Source of the DNA: Microbulbifer agarilyticus
Lineage (GTDB): Bacteria > Pseudomonadota > Gammaproteobacteria > Pseudomonadales > Cellvibrionaceae
Direction: 5' to 3'
Assembly (NCBI RefSeq): GCF_001999945.1
Contig: NZ_CP019650.1
Location: 496,001-560,000 of the forward strand
DNA: 64,000 nucleotides
A program made the translations under genes and the position numbers. Below are positions 9,233 through 18,468 of this stretch, in pieces; positions within the stretch are counted from its first letter, which is position 1; every line of letters begins with the position of its first letter. The notes under the pieces were generated by a model. That model had not been told where the DNA came from, made no database searches, and saw nothing but the letters and a program-made list of their open reading frames with translations.

Positions 9233-10051
9233 TTACTGCGCTTGGGTTTGCGGAGGTGTCAGGTTATTGCAGAAATTTGCCAACTCCACATACTCTTTTA
9301 CGCTCAAGGTCTCCGGGCGGCGTCTGGTATCCACCGGCAGTTGCTCCGGGTCGAGCTCAGGGAACAGCGGTTTCAGCGCGTTGCGCAGGGTTTTACGGCG
9401 TTGCTGGAAGGCAACGCTCACAATCCGCTCTAGTAGCGCTTCGTTCTCTGCAGGGTGCGGTAGTGATTGGTGGGGCACCAGGCGCACAATAGCGGAGTCG
9501 ACTTTGGGGGCCGGACGGAAAGATTGTGGTGGCACTGGAAATAGTCCCTGTACACGACAGTAATACTGCGTCATCACGCTAAGCCGGCCGAATGCTTTTA
9601 CACCGGGTACCGCACTGAGGCGGTCAACCACTTCTTTCTGCAGCATAAAGTGCATGTCTTTCACCTTGCCGCGAAAGCTCAGCAGGTGGAACAGCAGAGG
9701 GGTGGAGATGTTGTAGGGCAGGTTGCCGACAATGCGCAGCTGTTCGCCTTCTTCCACCATGCTGCCGAAATCAAATTTCAGTGCATCTTTTTCAATGATG
9801 GTGAAATCTGGGTAGTCGCGGAATTTGAATTCCAGCATTGGGATCAGGTCACGATCCAGCTCCACCGCAGTTAGCGACGGACACTTGTCGATCAGTAGGG
9901 CGGTAATAGCACCTTGGCCCGGGCCAATTTCCACCAGTTTGTCGGTTTCTTTGGGGCCGATGGCGCGCACGATGCGCTCAATAATGTTTTCGTCGACAAG
10001 AAAGTTCTGGCCGAAGCGCTTGCGCGCCTTATGTTGGAAAAAGTTGTCCAT
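9233..10051 (-). CDS. rsmA: 16S rRNA (adenine1518/1519-N6) dimethyltransferase
   Basis: This 272-residue KsgA/RsmA methyltransferase dimethylates two adenosines near the 3' end of 16S rRNA during 30S maturation. It has the FGQNFL signature (13-18), SAM motif I EIGPGQG (41-47) and catalytic motif IV NLPYNIS (110-116). Its length is normal for the family. It lies between pdxA and apaH in the conserved surA operon. Confidence 0.96.
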   Translation of the reverse strand: MDNFFQHKARKRFGQNFLVDENIIERIVRAIGPKETDKLVEIGPGQGAITALLIDKCPSLTAVELDRDLIPMLEFKFRDYPDFTIIEKDALKFDFGSMVEEGEQLRIVGNLPYNISTPLLFHLLSFRGKVKDMHFMLQKEVVDRLSAVPGVKAFGRLSVMTQYYCRVQGLFPVPPQSFRPAPKVDSAIVRLVPHQSLPHPAENEALLERIVSVAFQQRRKTLRNALKPLFPELDPEQLPVDTRRRPETLSVKEYVELANFCNNLTPPQTQAQ

Positions 10052-10077
10052 GGAATCGTTCGTATGAATATGAGTTT

Positions 10078-10101
10078 GCGCGCCACTCTATACAGGCGCG
10101 C
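10078..10101. other. Small GC-rich hairpin between pdxA and rsmA
   Basis: Arms GCGCGCC (10078-10084) and GGCGCGC (10095-10101) pair perfectly over 7 bp with a 10-base loop. There is no T-run, so it is not an intrinsic terminator; it may stabilise or process the operon transcript. Confidence 0.35.
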
Positions 10102-10114
10102 CTAAACAGCCGGT

Positions 10115-11119
10115 CTAAAAAGCCTGACGCAGCTGGGCCAGTTCGATGGCTTGGTTCAGTGCTGCAATCAGGCTGCCTGTGTCAGCGATACCCTGCCCGG
10201 CGATATTGAGGGCGGTACCGTGATCCACCGAGGTGCGGATAAACGGAAGCCCAAGGGTGATATTGATTGCGCGCCCGAATCCCTTGAATTTTAACACCGG
10301 CAGGCCCTGATCGTGGTACATGGCGAGTACCGCGTCACAGCGCGCCAGTTGTGGTGGGGTAAACAGGGTGTCGGCGGGTAGCGGCCCGATCAGGTTGATA
10401 CCGAGTGAGCGCAGGGTATTCAGTGCGGGCTCAATGACATCGATTTCTTCCCGGCCCAGGTGCCCGCCTTCGCCGGCATGGGGGTTGAGGCCACATACGC
10501 CAATGCGCGGCTGTTCAATGCGGAACTGATCGCGCAGGCTCCGATGCAGGATCGTGAGTACCTGCTGCAGGGATTGCCCGGTAACCGCGGCGCTAACGTC
10601 TTTTAGTGGCAGGTGCGTTGTCGCAAGGGCTACGCGGAGGTCGTCGGCAGCGAGCATCATCACAACCTTTTCCACGCCGGCTTTTTCTGCGAAGTATTCG
10701 GTGTGCCCGCTGAAGGAAACGCCGGCCTCATTGATTACGCCCTTGTGTACTGGACCGGTTACCAACGCATCGAAAGTGCGCTGCATGCAGCCCTCGGCGG
10801 CAATGTGCAGGGTTTCCAGTACGTAGGCACCGTTGGCGGGGTTCAGCTGTCCGGGTAGAGCGGATTCCGCGAGTGTTGCCGGCACGATATGCAGGCTGCC
10901 TGGAGGTGTAGGTTCCGCCTCTCGATTACTGTCGAAGGGAATCAATTGCAAAGGCTTGCCCTGGCGGGCGGCTTCCTGCTGTAGTAGGTCCGGATCGGCG
11001 ATGGCGATGATTTGCGCCCGAGCAGCGGTGGCGGGGCGATCAGAGCTGGCAATTTTTATTGCCAGCTCCGGGCCTATCCCGGCCGGTTCACCGGGGGTAA
11101 AGGCAATGCGAGGGACCAT
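10115..11119 (-). CDS. pdxA: 4-hydroxythreonine-4-phosphate dehydrogenase
   Basis: The 334-residue NAD-dependent enzyme oxidises 4-phosphohydroxy-L-threonine in the DXP-dependent pathway to pyridoxal 5'-phosphate. It begins MVPRIAFTPGEPAGIGPELA, the typical PdxA N-terminus with the GEPAGIGPE motif. Metal-binding His residues lie in SGHTEYFAE, NPHAGEGG and MYHDQGLPVLKF. It is six bases from surA and shares its operon. Confidence 0.96.
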   Translation of the reverse strand: MVPRIAFTPGEPAGIGPELAIKIASSDRPATAARAQIIAIADPDLLQQEAARQGKPLQLIPFDSNREAEPTPPGSLHIVPATLAESALPGQLNPANGAYVLETLHIAAEGCMQRTFDALVTGPVHKGVINEAGVSFSGHTEYFAEKAGVEKVVMMLAADDLRVALATTHLPLKDVSAAVTGQSLQQVLTILHRSLRDQFRIEQPRIGVCGLNPHAGEGGHLGREEIDVIEPALNTLRSLGINLIGPLPADTLFTPPQLARCDAVLAMYHDQGLPVLKFKGFGRAINITLGLPFIRTSVDHGTALNIAGQGIADTGSLIAALNQAIELAQLRQAF

Positions 11120-11125
11120 AAAGCG

Positions 11126-12490
11126 TTACTGGGAATCGTTGGCGCTTTCTGCGCTTTGCTCTGAGTCACCGGATTCAGAGTCCGGCAGCTTGATTTCCAC
11201 ATAAGCCTGGTCGCGAATTTCCTGGCGCCAGTTTTGCAGTTCTTCTTCGTAACGTCGGTTACGCAGCAGGTTGGCGGCCTGGTTGCGGATGTACTGATCT
11301 GTCATGTCCTGCTGGCGGCGCTCATCCACGCGCAGGATGTGCCAGCCGAACTGGCTGCGGAAGGGCATGCTGATCTCGCCCACCGGCGTGTTGTTCATGG
11401 CTTGGGTGAACTCTGGGACGAACTGGCCAGGTGTGGACCAGCCCAGATCGCCGCCCTGCAGCATGGTGCCGATGTCTTCGGAGTTGTCCTTGGCTGCATC
11501 TGCGAACTTCAGTTCACCGGCTTCGATCTTGGTGCGCAAATCGGTGAGCAGGTTATAGGCCGCGTCGTCATCGCGGATGGCCGAGGTTTTTACCAGGATA
11601 TGGCGCACTTTGGTCTGCTCCACCACCTGCTCAGTGGCGCCACGCTGCTGATGGATTTTCAGCATGTGGAAACCGGCATCGCTGCGGAAGGGTTTGGTGG
11701 TTTCCCCTACCTTCACACCGTCCAGAGCATCCGCAAACAGGGTTGGCAGCTCAACGGGTTTGCGCCAGCCCAGATCACCGCCCTGCAGCGCGTTCTGGCC
11801 GGAGGAGTTGGAAATGGCCAGGGCGCGGAAATCCTCACCGCCGGTGGCCTTGTCATACACCGCATCGGCTTTTTCACGCGCCGCTGTGACTTCTTCGGCA
11901 GGGGCACTGGAGCTTACCGCGATCAGGATATGGCCAAGTTCATATTGGGGAGACTTCCAGAACTCCCCTTCTTTGGAGCGCAGGAAATTATTGATGTCCT
12001 GATCGGTGATCTGGATGCGGCGGCTCACGCTGCCTTGTTCCACCCGGCGAATGATTAGCTCCTGACGGATTTGCTGACGGAAGGCATTGTTGGAGATGCC
12101 GTCCGCTTCAAGCTTCTGCTGAAACTGGGCCGGAGACAGGTTCATGTTCTGCTGTACGCGCGCGATCGCCTGATCGAGCTCTTCCTCAGAGATAGTGACA
12201 CCAGCTCGGGCGCCCATCTGTAGCTGCAGGCGCTCAACGATAAGTTGCTCCAGGACCTGGCGGCGCAGCACGTCGATCGGCGGCGCCTGTACATTCTGTG
12301 CGGCGATCTGCTGAGTGATGGTGTTGATGCGCTGCTGCAGTTCACTGGCCATTACCACGTCGTCGTCCACTACGGCTACTACACGGTCCAGTTGCTGTAC
12401 TTGGGCCCAGGCGGGGAGCGCAATGGCGCTGGCGGCGGCTAGGGTCAGCAGGCCGCGGCGAAGAGAGGTGAACATCTGCATTATTGTCAT
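11126..12490 (-). CDS. surA: Periplasmic chaperone / peptidyl-prolyl isomerase SurA
   Basis: The protein of about 454 residues has an N-terminal signal peptide (cleavage after AWA), an N-terminal chaperone domain, two parvulin domains (about 180-285 and 290-395, each with a GGDLGW motif) and a short acidic Ser-rich tail. SurA escorts unfolded outer-membrane proteins, including LptD, through the periplasm. The start is ambiguous: GTG at 12493, ATG at 12490 or ATG at 12481. The first two overlap the lptD stop in a GTGATG junction, implying translational coupling; I use 12490. Confidence 0.94.
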   Translation of the reverse strand: MTIMQMFTSLRRGLLTLAAASAIALPAWAQVQQLDRVVAVVDDDVVMASELQQRINTITQQIAAQNVQAPPIDVLRRQVLEQLIVERLQLQMGARAGVTISEEELDQAIARVQQNMNLSPAQFQQKLEADGISNNAFRQQIRQELIIRRVEQGSVSRRIQITDQDINNFLRSKEGEFWKSPQYELGHILIAVSSSAPAEEVTAAREKADAVYDKATGGEDFRALAISNSSGQNALQGGDLGWRKPVELPTLFADALDGVKVGETTKPFRSDAGFHMLKIHQQRGATEQVVEQTKVRHILVKTSAIRDDDAAYNLLTDLRTKIEAGELKFADAAKDNSEDIGTMLQGGDLGWSTPGQFVPEFTQAMNNTPVGEISMPFRSQFGWHILRVDERRQQDMTDQYIRNQAANLLRNRRYEEELQNWRQEIRDQAYVEIKLPDSESGDSEQSAESANDSQ

Positions 12491-15096
12491 CACTGTTTCA
12501 GTACTTCTCGTTGTTCAAAGTTGGCAATGCCCTGGGACAAAATACGGGAAACGGAACCGCCTAGGCCGGCCAGCCCCTTCAACTGCAGTTCAATATAGAC
12601 ACCTTCGTCGAATTTCAGCTCTTCCGGCGGTACGACGTCGGCCAGGTCATTGTCCAATTCGCGGCGCCACAGCACACGAGTGCGGTAGCAGCATGTGTCA
12701 TATTCGAGTCCCGCGAGGTACTCCAGTTCCCTATCGAAGGTGAAATCGTAGTTGGCGCGGGCCAGAACCGAAAGCCGATCATTTATTGGCCAGGCCGTGG
12801 ATATATCCGCTTGGCGCACCGGTCCCTGCACCAGGAAGGTATCGGTTGAGTCGAACCGCTCTTCCTTGCGCAGATAGCGGTAGCTTACGTTAAACAGGCG
12901 AAAATCGTCATCCAGATAGCGCAGGCTGACGTTGCCGCGGTTAATGGTATTGTCACTGTCGTGGTAGATCAGCTCACTGCTGATGCGCAAGTCGCCCGTG
13001 GGACGGCTCTCTAGGCGTGCGGCGAACTCGGAGCGCGGCACATCCTCGATAAATTCAGCCAGCTCGATACGGCTGTCATTAGAGTAGAAAATCTGCCCCA
13101 CGCTGGCGGCAAACAGGTCGCGGCCACTGCGTGGGTCGATAAACCGGGTGGTTAGGCCGAGAGCGGCGCGGTCGGCATCGTCGATACGATCGTTGCCGTT
13201 AAAGCGGCTGTCACGGAACAGCTGGTCGTAGCTGAAGGTAAACAACGAGGTGTCGTACAGCAGATCGTTGCCGCCGTCTACTGGGCTGGTGCTGACATTC
13301 AGGAAATCTGACTGATCGGCATTAGAGCTCGCGAGCAGGAACAGACGCGGCTCCAGGGTCTGCACATACTCCCGAGAAAACAGGTTGCCATCGCGTTCGA
13401 AGAACAGGCCGCTATCAATGGAAAGTTGCGCCGCCGCAGCCTCGGGGGTGTCCATATCTGGATTTTCGAGGAAGGTATCGGACAACTCGTAGCCGAGATA
13501 GATGCCGGTTACCTGCGGGTTGAAGAAACCCCACAGCCATTGCTTGTCCCAGCCGTAGCTGTAGTCCACCCGTGAACGCCGCGCGTTCACGAAATTGCGG
13601 GTGCTGGTGGTAACACTGTCCGGATCATTGACGTCGGCAATGAACTGGATGGTCTGGGTATCCTGATGGTCAAAGCTGGTGATCTCATGGTCGAGCATCA
13701 AATACCAGTCGTTCCACTTGTAGTTACCATTCACATTGATGCGTGGCAGCTGGCTGTAGGTATCGAAGCGATCCTTGGACAGCTGCTGATATTCCTGTAC
13801 GCGTACGCTGGCGTTCCAGTGCTCCAGGGTCAGGCTGGCTTCCGCCGTCTGGTTCAGGTTAGTCAGTGCTCGCGAACTCACATTGGCCGGTGCTTTGAGC
13901 TCGGCGGTGTCGAGGTCACGGAAATAGTCTGGGTCACTGACCTTGGAAAAATCGATGCGGGTGCGCCACGGTCCCCCGTTGCCGCCGACCTGGTCTAAAT
14001 TCACATACCAGCGGTCTTCGCCTTTGGCGGGTAATACCAGGTCTTCGGGGAAGCCTTCATTAATCAGGCGTCGCGCGTCTTCATCGTCGCCGCCCTTGTC
14101 GTCAGGTAGGCCGGCGAGACGCGCCTCGGTGCTGAACCATTCGCTGAGATGGCGGGCTTCCAGTTCAAGGCCAGTGCCGCGGTGCTGGATATAGCGCGGG
14201 GCAATGGTGGCATCCATTTGCGGAGCGATGTTCCAGTAGTAGGGCACCGCGATGTCCCAGCCGTTGTCATCGCTATTGCTGATACTGGGGAACAGGAAGC
14301 CAGACATGCGCTCATCTCCTACCGGGAAGCGCATGTAGGGAAAATAGAATACGGGGATGTCGGCGATTTCCAGACGCACGTTACGCGCGGTGCCTTGGCG
14401 CTCAACATTGTCGATGGTGATTTCACCACCAGTCATGCGCCAAAAAACGTCGTCCGGTTCACAGCGCGTATAGTTGCCTTGCGTCAGAATCAGCTCCCCG
14501 CTTGCCTCGCGGGAGGCGAATTGCGCGGAACCGTGTACCGATTCTTCGTGGACCACATAGGTAGCGTCTTCAATAGACGCGGCTTTACTGTCCGTGTGCA
14601 CCTCGGCGGCCTTGCCGCGTACCAGCATACCGGGTTCGCGCATCTCGATGGCGCCACTCAGGTAAGCGGTGCTCTCCGCGCGGTTGACGTTTACCTGATC
14701 GGCAAACAGCTGGCGGTATCCCTGGGTGATGTGGACATTGCCGCGCAGTTGTGCCGTGCCGTCTTCCAACCAGTCGGAGCTGTCGGCAGTGGCGCGCAGC
14801 GGCGCGTCTTCTGGCAGCTCTTCGGCATTAGGGTAGTCGCGTGCGGGCTCGATAAACATGCCGCCGCAGATTGGCGAGATCTGGTTGCGCAGGTAGGGTT
14901 CCAGTTGGCCCTTGGGAAACCAGTCCAGATAGAGGTACGGGTTTTCTTTGAGCTGGGCGGAAGCCGCGTCGCTCTCCGCGGCAGCAGCGAGCGGCCACAG
15001 GGCGTGGGCAGCGAGCAGGCCGAAAGCGAGGGGGCGGGGGCGTGATAATTGTCCAATGGCCAGCGCAAGGCTGCGCCAGCGGGAAGCTTCCAGCAT
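12490..15096 (-). CDS. lptD: LPS-assembly protein LptD
   Basis: This outer-membrane beta-barrel inserts lipopolysaccharide into the outer leaflet with LptE. I take the ATG at 15096 as start: it gives a signal peptide beginning MLEASRWRSLALAIG and an 868-residue protein. The frame is open a further 95 codons upstream, but that extension is not LptD-like. A soluble OstA/LptA-like domain follows the signal, then the barrel. Four cysteines (SPICGG, YTRCEP and the adjacent pair DTCCYR near the C-terminus) match the two interdomain disulfides known from E. coli LptD. It is first in the operon with surA and divergent from amgK. Confidence 0.95.
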   Translation of the reverse strand: MLEASRWRSLALAIGQLSRPRPLAFGLLAAHALWPLAAAAESDAASAQLKENPYLYLDWFPKGQLEPYLRNQISPICGGMFIEPARDYPNAEELPEDAPLRATADSSDWLEDGTAQLRGNVHITQGYRQLFADQVNVNRAESTAYLSGAIEMREPGMLVRGKAAEVHTDSKAASIEDATYVVHEESVHGSAQFASREASGELILTQGNYTRCEPDDVFWRMTGGEITIDNVERQGTARNVRLEIADIPVFYFPYMRFPVGDERMSGFLFPSISNSDDNGWDIAVPYYWNIAPQMDATIAPRYIQHRGTGLELEARHLSEWFSTEARLAGLPDDKGGDDEDARRLINEGFPEDLVLPAKGEDRWYVNLDQVGGNGGPWRTRIDFSKVSDPDYFRDLDTAELKAPANVSSRALTNLNQTAEASLTLEHWNASVRVQEYQQLSKDRFDTYSQLPRINVNGNYKWNDWYLMLDHEITSFDHQDTQTIQFIADVNDPDSVTTSTRNFVNARRSRVDYSYGWDKQWLWGFFNPQVTGIYLGYELSDTFLENPDMDTPEAAAAQLSIDSGLFFERDGNLFSREYVQTLEPRLFLLASSNADQSDFLNVSTSPVDGGNDLLYDTSLFTFSYDQLFRDSRFNGNDRIDDADRAALGLTTRFIDPRSGRDLFAASVGQIFYSNDSRIELAEFIEDVPRSEFAARLESRPTGDLRISSELIYHDSDNTINRGNVSLRYLDDDFRLFNVSYRYLRKEERFDSTDTFLVQGPVRQADISTAWPINDRLSVLARANYDFTFDRELEYLAGLEYDTCCYRTRVLWRRELDNDLADVVPPEELKFDEGVYIELQLKGLAGLGGSVSRILSQGIANFEQREVLKQ

Positions 15097-15392
15097 CGAG
15101 TGATTGGTTCCAGCTATCTTTAGAGTCTGTCTTGGATTCTGGCCGTTGGCGAGAGTTGCGCGAATGGCGTCAAAAAGTACGAATCGGCGAAGTTTGAACC
15201 GGTCCGCAAAATCAGCGGTCGATTCTACTTGAATGGTTGCGGCCATGGAAACCGGCCGCGCAAAGATTAGCGGGTGAACCGTGTGGCGGGTGTCGTTACA
15301 ATGCCGGGTTTTCAGGCGGCATCGGTACCATTTATGGCCATTCGCGTGGTCAATCCCGTGGTGACGTGTTGAAGTGAACAAGCAGGTAGTGG

Positions 15393-16502
15393 ATGAACGA
15401 GTGTGTAACCCAGGCCCCAGATGAGCGCAAAGAACAGCTGCGCCAGTGGGCTGCCCGTGCCCTGCAGTCAGGCCATGAGTCTTTGCGGGTGCCGCCGCTG
15501 GAGGCGACTCTGCATTTGCAGGCGCTGTCTGGCGATGCCGGGTTCCGCCGTTACTTTCGCACCGATACTGCCCCCACCCTTATCGCAGTGGACTCTCCTC
15601 CGAGTAAGACCAACGTCAATCGATTTGTTGCGCTGGCGGACTACTTGCGCCGCAATGGCATCCATACCCCACTGGTGATCGCCGCCGATGTTGAGCACGG
15701 CTATATGCTGTTGGAAGACCTTGGCGACACCCAGTTACTGCGGGACCTGAATCCGGACAGCGTCTCCGGTCTGTACGCGGAAGTGATGAATGAGCTGCTA
15801 TGCCTGCAGCAAATCCCGCGTCAGGAAGGGCTGTTCCCGCCCTACAACCGCGAGCTGCTGCACATGGAAATGCGCCTGCTACCCGAGTGGTTGATTGGCA
15901 AGTTGCTACAGCGGGAGCTGAGTGAAGAAGAAAATCAGCTTATAGAGCACACCTTTGCACACCTGCTCGACAGCGCCACTAGTCAGCCGCAGGTACTGGT
16001 GCATCGAGATTACCACAGCCGCAACCTGATGATTCGGGATGGCGAGCGACCGGGGGTGGTGGACTTTCAGGACGCGGTGTGGGGCCCGGTTACCTATGAC
16101 CTTGCCTCCCTGCTGCGCGATTGTTATATCCGCTGGCCGCAGGAACAGGTGGAAAACTGGGCCCTGGCCTACGCCACCAACGCAGTAGATGCGGGCGTTA
16201 TTCCCGAAGTGGCACCGGAAACTTTCTTGCGCTGGTTTGATTGGATCGGCCTGCAACGCCACTTCAAGGTACTTGGGCTATTTCCGCGGCTGTATTTGCG
16301 GGATGGCAAGCACGGTTACCTGCCAGATTTGCCGTTGGTCATTCGCTATACCTTTGAAGTGTGCGATAAATACGCAGAACTACAACCCTTCGCCCGCTGG
16401 TTCCGAGCTGAAATAATGCCGTTGATCGAGCAGCAGGACTGGTATCGCGATTACCGCATTGCCGGCGAGCGGCAGCCTGCAGACACCACCGTTACTCCGT
16501 GA
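15393..16502 (+). CDS. amgK: Anomeric sugar kinase AmgK (N-acetylmuramate/N-acetylglucosamine kinase)
   Basis: The 369-residue aminoglycoside-phosphotransferase-fold protein carries the catalytic HRDYHSRN loop at 204-211 and the metal-binding DFQD at 224-227. In Pseudomonas, AmgK phosphorylates MurNAc at C1 in the peptidoglycan recycling bypass that makes UDP-MurNAc and underlies intrinsic fosfomycin tolerance. Position opposite lptD and just before murU is the Pseudomonas arrangement, which supports this function over a generic phosphotransferase. Confidence 0.9.
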   Translation: MNECVTQAPDERKEQLRQWAARALQSGHESLRVPPLEATLHLQALSGDAGFRRYFRTDTAPTLIAVDSPPSKTNVNRFVALADYLRRNGIHTPLVIAADVEHGYMLLEDLGDTQLLRDLNPDSVSGLYAEVMNELLCLQQIPRQEGLFPPYNRELLHMEMRLLPEWLIGKLLQRELSEEENQLIEHTFAHLLDSATSQPQVLVHRDYHSRNLMIRDGERPGVVDFQDAVWGPVTYDLASLLRDCYIRWPQEQVENWALAYATNAVDAGVIPEVAPETFLRWFDWIGLQRHFKVLGLFPRLYLRDGKHGYLPDLPLVIRYTFEVCDKYAELQPFARWFRAEIMPLIEQQDWYRDYRIAGERQPADTTVTP

Positions 16503-16571
16503 CGCGTGCTACCTCATAGCAAACGCTGCCTACTAGCTGCCTAATAAAGCTGCTCAATAAAAAAGGACCGC

Positions 16572-17267
16572 ATGACATCGCAACCGCCTAAAGCGCCCAC
16601 CGCCATGCTACTTGCCGCCGGGTTCGGCAAGCGTATGCGTCCGCTTACCGATTTCACGCCCAAACCGTTGATCCCCGTGCTGGGCAAGCCGCTGATCGAA
16701 TACGCCATCGGGCGCCTCGCTGCCGCAGGAGTCAAGAACCTTGTGATAAACCTCGCACATCTGGGCGGACAGATCCGTGAGCATCTGGGGAGCGGCGAGC
16801 GTTTTGGTGTGCAGATTCAGTACTCGGAAGAGAGTGAGCCACTGGAAACCGCTGGCGGTATCTGCAAGGCATTACCGCTGCTGGGCGAAGAGCCCTTCCT
16901 TGTAGTGAATGGCGATGTCTGGTGTGACTTTGATTTTGCGGCTTGGATAAACAACCCGCTGCCAGAAAACCGCCCCGGCCGCCTGCTGATGGTGCCCAAC
17001 CCGCCGCATAACCCGGAGGGGGACTTCGGCATCGATGACGGCCTGCTCTCTGGTAGCACAAAGCCGCGCTACACCTTCGCCGGCATCAGCTACCTGCGCC
17101 CGCAAATCCTCACCGAATACCCCAATGCCCGCGAATGCTACGGCCTTGGTGAAGTCTTCGCGCATAACGAAGACAAGATGCAGGCGGAAGTCTACACGGG
17201 TGACTGGTGTGACGTGGGTACGCCCGAGCGCCTGAATAACCTTGAAGAAAGGTTAAGAGCGGGATAA
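16572..17267 (+). CDS. murU: N-acetylmuramate alpha-1-phosphate uridylyltransferase
   Basis: The 231-residue nucleotidyltransferase transfers UMP to MurNAc-1-phosphate made by AmgK. The N-terminal signature LLAAGFGKRMRPLT, the KPLIP segment and VNGDVWCD are typical of sugar-phosphate nucleotidyltransferases; the length matches MurU. The start ATG has AAAAGGA just ahead. It follows amgK by 69 bases, and the structured element B lies between it and rpe. Confidence 0.92.
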   Translation: MTSQPPKAPTAMLLAAGFGKRMRPLTDFTPKPLIPVLGKPLIEYAIGRLAAAGVKNLVINLAHLGGQIREHLGSGERFGVQIQYSEESEPLETAGGICKALPLLGEEPFLVVNGDVWCDFDFAAWINNPLPENRPGRLLMVPNPPHNPEGDFGIDDGLLSGSTKPRYTFAGISYLRPQILTEYPNARECYGLGEVFAHNEDKMQAEVYTGDWCDVGTPERLNNLEERLRAG

Positions 17268-17306
17268 CAAAAACCGTTAAATATTAGAAAGTTCAAATCG
17301 AAGGCA

Positions 17307-17410
17307 GGGTGCCGGGTGGGGCTTTTCAGGATCGTCGGCAACAGGGATGTTGCCGACGAAGTGTACAGGGATGTATTCACAGCGGTCCTGAAAAGCCCCG
17401 CCCGGTGCCC
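17307..17410. repeat. Structured intergenic element B (nested inverted repeat)
   Basis: Outer arms 17307-17331 and 17386-17410 pair over 25 bases with three differences. The inner 11-bp hairpin (17332-17342 with 17349-17359) has the loop AGGGAT. Six bases later comes the core CAGGGATGTATTCAC at 17366-17380. Arm sequences differ from elements A and C, but the order and spacing of parts and the core are shared. It lies between murU and rpe. Confidence 0.8.
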
Positions 17411-17469
17411 AGCCGCCACCGGGCCAAAACAGAGCTCCGGGGAACAACTCCAAGCACCGAGACGAGAAA

Positions 17470-18138
17470 ATGCCAGACTACAAAATTGCACCTTCCATCC
17501 TCTCCGCCAACTTCGCCCGCCTGGGTGAGGAAGTCGACAGCGTCCTCGCGGCTGGCGCCGACTGGGTGCACTTCGACGTAATGGATAACCACTACGTCCC
17601 CAACCTCACCATTGGCCCCATGGTGTGCAAAGCCCTGCGCGACCACGGTGTGGAAGCCCCCATCGACGTGCACCTGATGGTCGAGCCCGTCGACGACATG
17701 ATTCGTATGTTCGCCGATGCCGGTGCCACCTACATCACCTTCCATCCGGAAGCGAGCAAACACGTCGATCGTTCCCTGCAGCTGATCAAATCCCTCGGCT
17801 GCAAGGCAGGCCTGGTATTCAACCCGGCCTCGAGCCTCGACGCTGCCAAATACGTGATGGACAAGCTCGACATGATCCTGCTGATGTCCGTAAACCCGGG
17901 CTTCGGCGGCCAGAAATTCATCCCCGCCACCCTCGACAAGCTCAAGGAAGCGCGCAAGCTGATCGATGACTCCGGCCTCGACATTCGCCTTGAGATCGAT
18001 GGTGGCGTGACCCGCGACAACATCCGCGAAATCGCCCAGGCCGGCGCCGACAGCTTCGTGGCGGGCTCAGCGATCTTCAATCAGGATGACTACGCAGCGG
18101 TTATAAATGCCATGCGCGCCGAGCTGGCCCAGGCCTAA
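17470..18138 (+). CDS. rpe: Ribulose-phosphate 3-epimerase
   Basis: This 222-residue TIM-barrel metalloenzyme interconverts ribulose-5-phosphate and xylulose-5-phosphate in the pentose phosphate pathway. It shows [14 protein letters not shown] near the N-terminus, the metal/acid segment [18 protein letters not shown], the NPGFGGQ loop and EIDGGV. In pseudomonads rpe is followed by gph (phosphoglycolate phosphatase) and trpE; here gph is absent and 330 bases of apparently non-coding sequence separate rpe from trpE. Confidence 0.96.
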   Translation: MPDYKIAPSILSANFARLGEEVDSVLAAGADWVHFDVMDNHYVPNLTIGPMVCKALRDHGVEAPIDVHLMVEPVDDMIRMFADAGATYITFHPEASKHVDRSLQLIKSLGCKAGLVFNPASSLDAAKYVMDKLDMILLMSVNPGFGGQKFIPATLDKLKEARKLIDDSGLDIRLEIDGGVTRDNIREIAQAGADSFVAGSAIFNQDDYAAVINAMRAELAQA

Positions 18139-18468
18139 GAACTGACTTGAGACTGGCTGAGAATTGCTGGTCACAAGGGCAGGCGCCTGCGAAGCGGCGC
18201 TTGCCCACCCCAAGAGACCTTTGTACACTTGCTCGCCGGAATACAGGGAAGCAACTCGACGCTGCGAGATTCTGACATTGAACTGCACTGCCCACCTCAA
18301 CAACAGCTGGCGATGGCGCCGCTGATCCGCTGAAGCCTGAAGACCTAACTCGATGAAGAGTCACAGAACTAGGTCCGACGGGCGCCTTCCCCGCGGGTTG
18401 GATTCCACAACGATGGGAAATCCAGACCCCGAAAGAACATACAAAGCATTGCATAGACCGGAGTCGCC
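18139..18468. other. rpe-trpE intergenic region with hairpin (330 bp)
   Basis: A hairpin at 18177-18206 (arms GGGCAGGCGCC and GGCGCTTGCCC, one G-U pair, 8-base loop) lacks a T-run. I found no short frame with clustered Trp codons, so a classic trp attenuator is not supported. A 39-codon frame from 18352 overlaps the trpE ATG but has no Trp and no recognisable product. The trpE promoter probably lies here. Confidence 0.4.

Noticed and set aside
15097..15381. N-terminal extension of lptD by 95 codons
   Set aside because: The extension is basic and unlike LptD, and the ATG at 15096 gives a proper signal peptide.
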